From Silene latifolia (lineage: Eukaryota; Streptophyta; Magnoliopsida; Caryophyllales; Caryophyllaceae), in the NCBI RefSeq assembly GCF_048544455.1, contig NC_133526.1, positions 4,356,001-4,420,000 on the forward strand: a stretch of DNA of 64,000 bases, read 5' to 3'. Below the pieces are notes generated by a model. It was not told the DNA's origin. It worked only from the letters and a program-made list of their open reading frames with translations, and ran no database searches. The translations under genes and the position numbers were made by a program. Positions 58,513 to 64,000 of this stretch are shown in pieces (within the stretch, counting starts at the first letter, position 1; each line of letters starts with the position of its first letter).

Positions 58513-59103
58513 TGATGGGGCATATTCTGCACCCGCTGACCAAGTCAAAATATTGAGCAAGGTCAAAGATATCCACAGCAAGTCAACGGCTTAGACAGCC
58601 TAACCAAGGCAGCCTGTCGGCCTGTCTCTTGGGTCCCCGGCCGGGGCAACCAGCCAGCCGGGGCACACATCCGCGAACTCATATCCAAGACCCCTCGGCG
58701 GCGAGTCGACAGGGCCCGCCGGCCTGCCATGGCCCCTCGGCCGAGGGTAGATCAGTCTTTCTGCCTGCTAGCCACTTGGCCACTTGGCCACTACGTGACA
58801 AAAGGTGAAAGTCTATAAATACTCCTCAACTCTCATTGAGGAGGGGATCCACAATTTAACCTAAGAATCACTATTCATCTGGTAATATCTTCCTTATCTC
58901 TCTACAATATATACTTCGCCAAGTAACAACAACTTATCTCTCTAAGTTTACTGATTTAAGCGTCGGAGTGAGTTCGCTCGGTCCCAAGCCGAGCCCTCAG
59001 TTTGTTCACTGTTTCAGGAGACCGAAAGGAGAAGTAAACCAAAGACGTCATTCTACAAGCACGGGTGGTAACAAATAACTGCTCTAGAATTACACCCGGA
59101 ACA
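58513..59103 (+). repeat. 3' LTR of the Tat-like gypsy element
   Basis: 591 bp, TG..CA ends, TATAAATA at 58814-58821. Followed by the target duplication ATTAC. Confidence 0.93.
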
Positions 59104-59283
59104 ATTACATACACAAAAATTTTCGGTGCAGATACATCCACTACCACACGTTTACACTCCCTTAAAAACGCTTTTTTATCGTTTGCAAATCGCATACCGT
59201 GATTTTAGAAGACATAGCTAAGCTATGATTCTCATCATAGATAAAAAGCGTTAACTAGGGTTATTAGAGAGAGCGTGCCTTTG

Positions 59284-59751
59284 TGTGACGATCCGCACAC
59301 TTGAACCCTTAGATTTATTTTATGCTTATGTAATTTCATTTCCATTGTACATTTGTAGTAAGTATTTTCTTAGTAGTTTTAGAATAGGTTTCCATAAATA
59401 GGTATATCGCTATTCTACACTAAACTTGTAAATTCAATGTTTCCTGCTACCAGGACCAAACTATCAAATTTGCCTCTATGAGAGGTGTTAGTTAATGAAA
59501 AACCGCTTCTCATCCAAAAGCTTGTTGTTGCTTGTTGCTTGCTTTCAATAATCGTATTGCTTACTTTTATTGCTTTTGTGTGCCGGACTTGATAATCGTG
59601 ACTAGGATTCCCGACACACACCGACCCGAGACCCGAGTATCGTGCTAGTGGGCGATCCCTCACTAGTACGAAGATCCTTGTCGTTTGCATCTTGCCTTGA
59701 GAAGGGGCAAGGGTGCGCGCCACGGTCCGGCAAAAGTAGCAGACCGTGACA
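59284..59751 (+). repeat. Probable 5' LTR of a second gypsy element
   Basis: Starts TGTGACGATCCGCACAC and ends CAGACCGTGACA, followed two bases later by a perfect tRNA-Met primer site TGGTATCAGAGCC at 59754. The 5' limit is inferred from the TG start; no second LTR is in the window to confirm it. Confidence 0.65.
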
Positions 59752-59818
59752 TTTGGTATCAGAGCCAGGTTTTCGGACGGGCGTCTGCAAGCCGCATTTG
59801 TTTATCGAGATCGAGAAA

Positions 59819-60765
59819 ATGGGCGAAACAATCGAGGACCGAGTGGATGCCTTAGAGGACACAATCGACGTCAAGCTTCCCAAACTCGAGGACATCGTTA
59901 TGCGGATGGCCGCGAGCCTCGAGGAGTTGCAAAAGAAGGTTTGTGACCTTGAGACGAAGGTGGACGGGATGGACACCCGCATCCAAGCGATCAGTGGTGC
60001 GATCCCCGACGATCGGGAGGAAGAGATCAATCATCTGCATCGAAAGGTCGAGATGTTAGAGAACACTTGCGCCACGCTCGTGAAAGCGGTGCCCAATGAC
60101 GGGAAATCTATGGGGAGCCATAAGGTGAAGGCACCTCCACCTCGTGCCTACGATGGGGCGAGGGATTCGAAAGCGGTCGATAACTTTATCTTCGATATGG
60201 AGCAATACTTCCGAGTAAGTGGGCTCGACGAAGACGCGGAAGTTGTCACGGCAAGCATGTATCTAGTCGACGATGCCAAGATGTGGTGGAGGGCTAGATA
60301 CAAGGAAATCGATGCGGGCACGATTATGGTGACATCGTGGGCCGACTTCAAGAGGATCTTGAAGGATCACTTCTACCCCGAGAACACGGAGTTTGTTGCT
60401 CGGAAGAAGTTGAAGGAAATCAAGCACACCAAATCAATCCGAGAATATGTGAGGGAATTCTCAGCGTGCATGCTCGAGATTAGCGAAATGTCCGAGACGG
60501 ATAGGACATTCGAATTCATTGACAGGTTGAAGAGGTGGGCACAACAGGAGGTCATGAGGCAGAATCCCAAAACTCTATCTTCGGCCATATCAGTTGCGGA
60601 ACGCCTGCTCGACTTTCACGCGGAGCGAGAGGCACCAAGAGTGGTAGCACCAACGGGGAATACTGGTGCGTCACAGAGTGGGTACAATGGACAAAGGCCA
60701 CAAAACAGCGCCATTTCAGTTGGGAACAGTCGGTTCCGCTCGAAAGGAAGTCAAGCCCAATCGGT
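59819..60765 (+). pseudogene. Gag of the second gypsy element, cut by a copia insertion
   Basis: Begins MGETIEDRVDALEDTIDVKL; the first 90 residues are heptad-like coiled coil (LEELQKKVCDLETKVDGM, EEEINHLHRKVEMLE). The retrotransposon gag domain follows: PRAYDGARDSKAVDNFIFDM, DDAKMWWRARYKEI, TSWADFKRILKDHFYPENTE and SIREYVREFSACMLEI. The real sequence stops at 60765, where a new LTR starts; the stop at 60793 lies inside that LTR. Zinc knuckle and pol are missing from the window and should lie beyond the inserted element. WWRARY and YPEN fit chromovirus-type gag. Confidence 0.8.
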
Positions 60766-61754
60766 TGTTGGGGTTGGTGTCCTTAACAGTTAGTGCAAGG
60801 ACTTATAAACCTCTAAAAGGATCAAAGGGCATACTTTTGGTATTATTATCAGTTGATCCACGTTTATCAATAACGGTTGGCTTGCTAGATAAGTTTGACG
60901 TTATTGTCATACAGATGGCGGTGATCAACTGGTCCCTAAAAGTCACACCTATAGGATACGTTTGAGAGATGTGACAGTATGAAAATACAGTCATGTAGAT
61001 GCCAAATTTGACTAACCAGTTAGTCCGAGTTATTTGACTAGTAATTAGTCAAAATATGATGTTGAGATATTATATTTAATACGGATTAAATATTATGGGC
61101 TAAGGCGAATTAACCAGTTAATTTGTAAAATTAAATATAAGCGTTTTATATTTGATTAATGTATATTGAATTAATTATACAATATCGTCTTTGTCGGACA
61201 TGTATTAATACTTCAACTAACCCGTGTTATTAGTTGATGTTTTAATAGCCGATAACCGATGACGATTTATAATAAACCGCGTCATATACATTTAGCAATT
61301 TTCGAGCCAGTCCACGAGGTAAAATTAAGAGGAAGTGGAAGCCCACTTCCCCATGCATACCCTCGGTCCGGCCGAACCAAACAAAAGGAGAGACTCCCTC
61401 TCCTTTTGACCTAGACAATTTCATTTGACAGAAAACTAGGGTTTCGGAGATCATTTTCTCTCTGAAACTGAGATCTCACATCTCGAGAAAAACTCACATC
61501 AAGTTCTCCCAATATTGCAAGGCAATCGGAGAACACCTTCTAGCACAAGGGCATTTCTCGGACAAGTCTTGGGTGTAACAATTAGGAGGGAATCTCGTTT
61601 GATTTCTGTTCTTTACGCCGCACTATAAAGGACCCGAGGTTGATTCTTAATCCTTATTGTTTCTTTATTGTTTTTCGTTTATGACAATATTTCACATGTT
61701 AAATTTACGTTATAGTCCTAAATTTAAAGGGTCTTATACGGATATTACCCCACA
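60766..61754 (+). repeat. 5' LTR of a copia-like element, 989 bp
   Basis: Starts TGTTGGGGTTGGTGTCC, ends TTACCCCACA, followed by a primer site TGGTATCAGAGCCAGG at 61757. It interrupts the gag above, so this is a nested insertion. The 3' LTR and target duplication lie outside the window. Confidence 0.75.
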
Positions 61755-63732
61755 AGTGGTATCAGAGCCAGGCCACGTAAATTTTCATTGTGATTTTTCA
61801 TAAAAACGATTTGAGACGATCTCGGATTGCCTTGAAAACCGTGAGGCAGCAATTTTTTTTCTCTCGGCTGAAATTTTTTTTTTGCTGTTGTGTTTTCGTG
61901 CTTTGAAAACCGTGCGGCGGCCAAACGTGTTTTGCGGCTGTTTTTGTTTACGTTTTCAATTTGTTCTTTTACATATTGTTATTTTATACGGAGATTATAG
62001 CAATATGTCAAGTTTTGTCTTTTATAGTATTGTTTTGATGCGGTTTTGATCAAAATCATAGTAGGTTGTGCATTGTCAAACTGTTTTCACGAGGGTTTTG
62101 AATTTTCAGCCATGTTTGCATTCGATCGAGCGTATTTCTACTCGATCGAGTGCTATTTCTGTCTTGTTTTTGCTCGATCGAGTCCTTGATGTACTCGATC
62201 GACCCCTTTTTAAACCCTGACTGCTCGATCGAGACCTCCTCGTACTCGATCGAACAGTCTTGCTGATATAGGTCCTCGATCGACCTCATGTTTAGTCGAT
62301 CGAGCACCTCCTGATTGGCAAACCCCTCGATCGAATGGCAGCCTCATTCGATCGAGCCCTTTTGTTCCTCGATCGAGCACCTATGTCCCTGGATCGAGGG
62401 ATTTTGTTTTGGCAGCTTTGAAAATTTATTCTTTTTGCTTTAAATTTTCTTTTGGCCTTAATTTGTACTTTATACGGATATTGTACACTCGCTATGATTG
62501 TGAAACGGTTCACACACGTACCATTAAGTTATTTTAAAGCGTATTTAAAGTAATCGATCGTATTAGATTAAAATTAAATTGATAGAAGCAGTTTTATCAC
62601 ATGAATTTTAATCATTAAAAGGTGGTTTGGATAAATTTAACATAATTACAGAATTATGTCACGAATGAATTTGTTTTTAGTTGATGCATTTAATTATCGT
62701 TTTGTTGAATGCCTTGAATGCCTTTAATTACGTATTTATTTATTTTTGCAAACGGTTGTAACTTAGTGTGGCTTTAGTAGAACGTGTTACCGTAATGATG
62801 GAACACGGTCTTGGTTGTATTTTGAGATCTCGAATCTCCATTTTATTTCTTTTAATTACAGTTTTTAATTAGAATGTAAATAGGTTTATATTTGTAATTT
62901 TAAATTGTAATTTTTGAGAAGACTAAAGATGGAGACCGGATGCTCACTCCAGCTACTTGGATCAAGATGGAACATCAAGACAAGCTTCTCGGGTCCAACG
63001 GTGGATTCCAAAGTTGTTTTATGTTTTATTTTACTAGGATAGGCCACACTAGGAATTTTTATTTACATATTGCATTCTTTTATTTATTTTTCCGTAACGA
63101 TAGTATGCATCATATTCCGCCTAAAAACCAAACCACCTAATGATTGCATGAAAACTGACACATATAGAGGTCACGAGTTAGTTTTCTTTGACATTCGTAT
63201 GTCACACGATTCATTATAAGCCATCACCCAAATTAATTCATTCACGCAGACGCTAGTTATTCGTTCACTTAATATGAATTATAATTTAGTTGATGGGATC
63301 TTCCTCGTATAAACAAAAATTGAGAACGGTCTTTATAGGTCAAACTCCAATGAGTCCCTTCTTCGTCGGTAGGCATAATATGACCCCTTCTACGTCGGGT
63401 AAGTTGGAACCGATTGACCTATTTTATCTCAACACTATGGTCACTCGTACGATCCTGTGACTGTGGTGGACTATAGATAGGATTTACGGAAATCTATCGA
63501 CCAAGAGTTCTTACGGAAGAATTAGCTAAACAGTTGGCTTATCAATTTACTGAAATTGAATCTTGGGATCACTTGTATCATTCTTGAGGAGATCAATTAT
63601 GCAAGTGCGAGAGTCTACATGTTTAAAATGAATTTTAAAATAGACTTAAATCACCTCGATGAGTTGCTTATTTCGTTTTGTTTTTCTTTCTTTTTCAGTG
63701 TAGATCACGAATTATTAAACTGCTAATATCAA
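61755..63732 (+). mobile_element. Long leader of the copia-like element
   Basis: About 2 kb between the primer site and the gag start with no credible ORF. It contains the TCGATCGA palindrome array (62122-62397). The rest is AT-rich and unremarkable. Confidence 0.65.
62122..62397. repeat. Phased array of twelve TCGATCGA palindromes
   Basis: Exact TCGATCGA at 62122, 62142, 62174, 62195, 62225, 62246, 62276, 62296, 62327, 62348 and 62369, and a one-base variant TGGATCGA at 62390. Intervals are 20, 32, 21, 30, 21, 30, 20, 31, 21, 21 and 21 bp, all near two or three turns of B-DNA. Sequences between sites are unrelated to one another. Many sites extend to the ten-base palindrome CTCGATCGAG. Confidence 0.95.
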
Positions 63733-64000
63733 ATGGCTGGTTCTACTGATAACCCAATGCCAAGTGCCACATTGGACCGTGAGTCCCGGCCGGATCTTCA
63801 TGAATCGGATGAATCGGTCTACTCGATCAAGAATGATGGATCAAACTTCGCGGACCGGGAGGCGGCATTACGGAATGCTTTGCCTCGCTGCCGACGGAAG
63901 CTCAAATATCTCTTAGAGCCCATCCCGGCAAACCCAGGTCCCACGGCTAGAGCTGCTGAAATCACCAAGTTTAATGATTTCTGTATGGAAGCGGGTGCGA
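63733..64000 (+). CDS. N-terminus of copia-type gag, runs off the window
   Basis: Open from the Met at 63733 (MAGSTDNPMPSATLDRESRP) for 89 codons to the edge without a stop. It holds NFADREAALRNALPRCRRKL and KYLLEPIPANPGPTARAAEI, then KFNDFCMEAGA, the start of a UBN2-type copia gag. Distance from the LTR and the tRNA-Met primer site fit a copia element of large size. Confidence 0.75.
   Translation, partial: MAGSTDNPMPSATLDRESRPDLHESDESVYSIKNDGSNFADREAALRNALPRCRRKLKYLLEPIPANPGPTARAAEITKFNDFCMEAGA

Larger units (their letters stand above)
48564..59103 (+). mobile_element. Ty3/gypsy LTR retrotransposon, Tat/Retand-like, 10540 bp
   Basis: Flanked by ATTAC (48559-48563 and 59104-59108). LTRs of 585 and 591 bp begin TGATGGGG and end CCGGAACA. 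A primer site TGGCGCCATCTGTGGGG follows the left LTR and a CTGGGGGCAAAT purine tract precedes the right one. Gene order is gag, protease, reverse transcriptase, RNase H, integrase, which defines gypsy. An extra ORF on the opposite strand between pol and the 3' LTR is a hallmark of some Tat-lineage elements such as Retand. Coding frames are broken in many places, so the copy is defective. Confidence 0.95.

Noticed and set aside
59753-59818. Upstream extension of the second gypsy gag
   Set aside because: It would start on a TTG within the tRNA primer site; the first ATG is at 59819.
62122-62397. CRISPR array or coding repeat
   Set aside because: Eight-base palindromes with 12-24 bp gaps in a plant genome are not CRISPR, and spacing not divisible by three rules out a repeated peptide.

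Overview
The window is nuclear DNA from a flowering plant, most likely a core eudicot. It holds spliced genes with GT..AG introns, plastid-targeted proteins, Stowaway and PIF/Harbinger MITEs, tRNA-derived SINEs, Helitrons, and Ty1/copia and Ty3/gypsy retrotransposons. The SINE type and the Tat/Retand-like gypsy element would fit Caryophyllales, but that is a weak inference.

Left part (1-42 kb): a poly(A)-tailed retroposon fragment at the left edge is followed by six protein genes. They are a single-exon glucuronoxylan 4-O-methyltransferase (GXM, minus strand, 1916-2779); a four-exon plastid membrane protein of unknown function with a C-terminal four-cysteine zinc ribbon (minus, 3801-9443); RUS1, a DUF647 protein (plus, seven exons, 12867-19047); JMJ32, a JmjC oxygenase (plus, four exons, 22146-23970); a WAT1-related EamA transporter (minus, seven exons, 26155-31033); and OEP16-1, the plastid outer-envelope pore (minus, six exons, 38207-41310). 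I rebuilt every gene model exon by exon and all splice junctions keep frame. RUS1, JMJ32 and the WAT1-related gene are neighbours in the same order as Arabidopsis At3g45890, At3g45880 and At3g45870, so this is a conserved microsyntenic block. An intact Ty1/copia element with two apparently identical 198-bp LTRs lies between the WAT1-related gene and OEP16-1.

Middle part (42-48.5 kb): gene-free, AT-rich DNA with two Harbinger MITEs, a Mutator-like MITE with a 9-bp target duplication, short Helitrons in reverse orientation, and a perfect 262-bp tandem duplication.

Right part (48.5-64 kb): a 10.5-kb Ty3/gypsy element of Tat/Retand type with 585/591-bp LTRs, decayed gag-pol, a 79-bp tandem repeat, and an extra ORF on the opposite strand with its own TATA box. 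Next comes the 5' LTR and gag of a second gypsy element, which is interrupted by a copia-like element with a 989-bp LTR that runs off the right edge. The leader of that last element carries the strangest signal in the window: twelve copies of a TCGATCGA palindrome spaced by about two or three helical turns.
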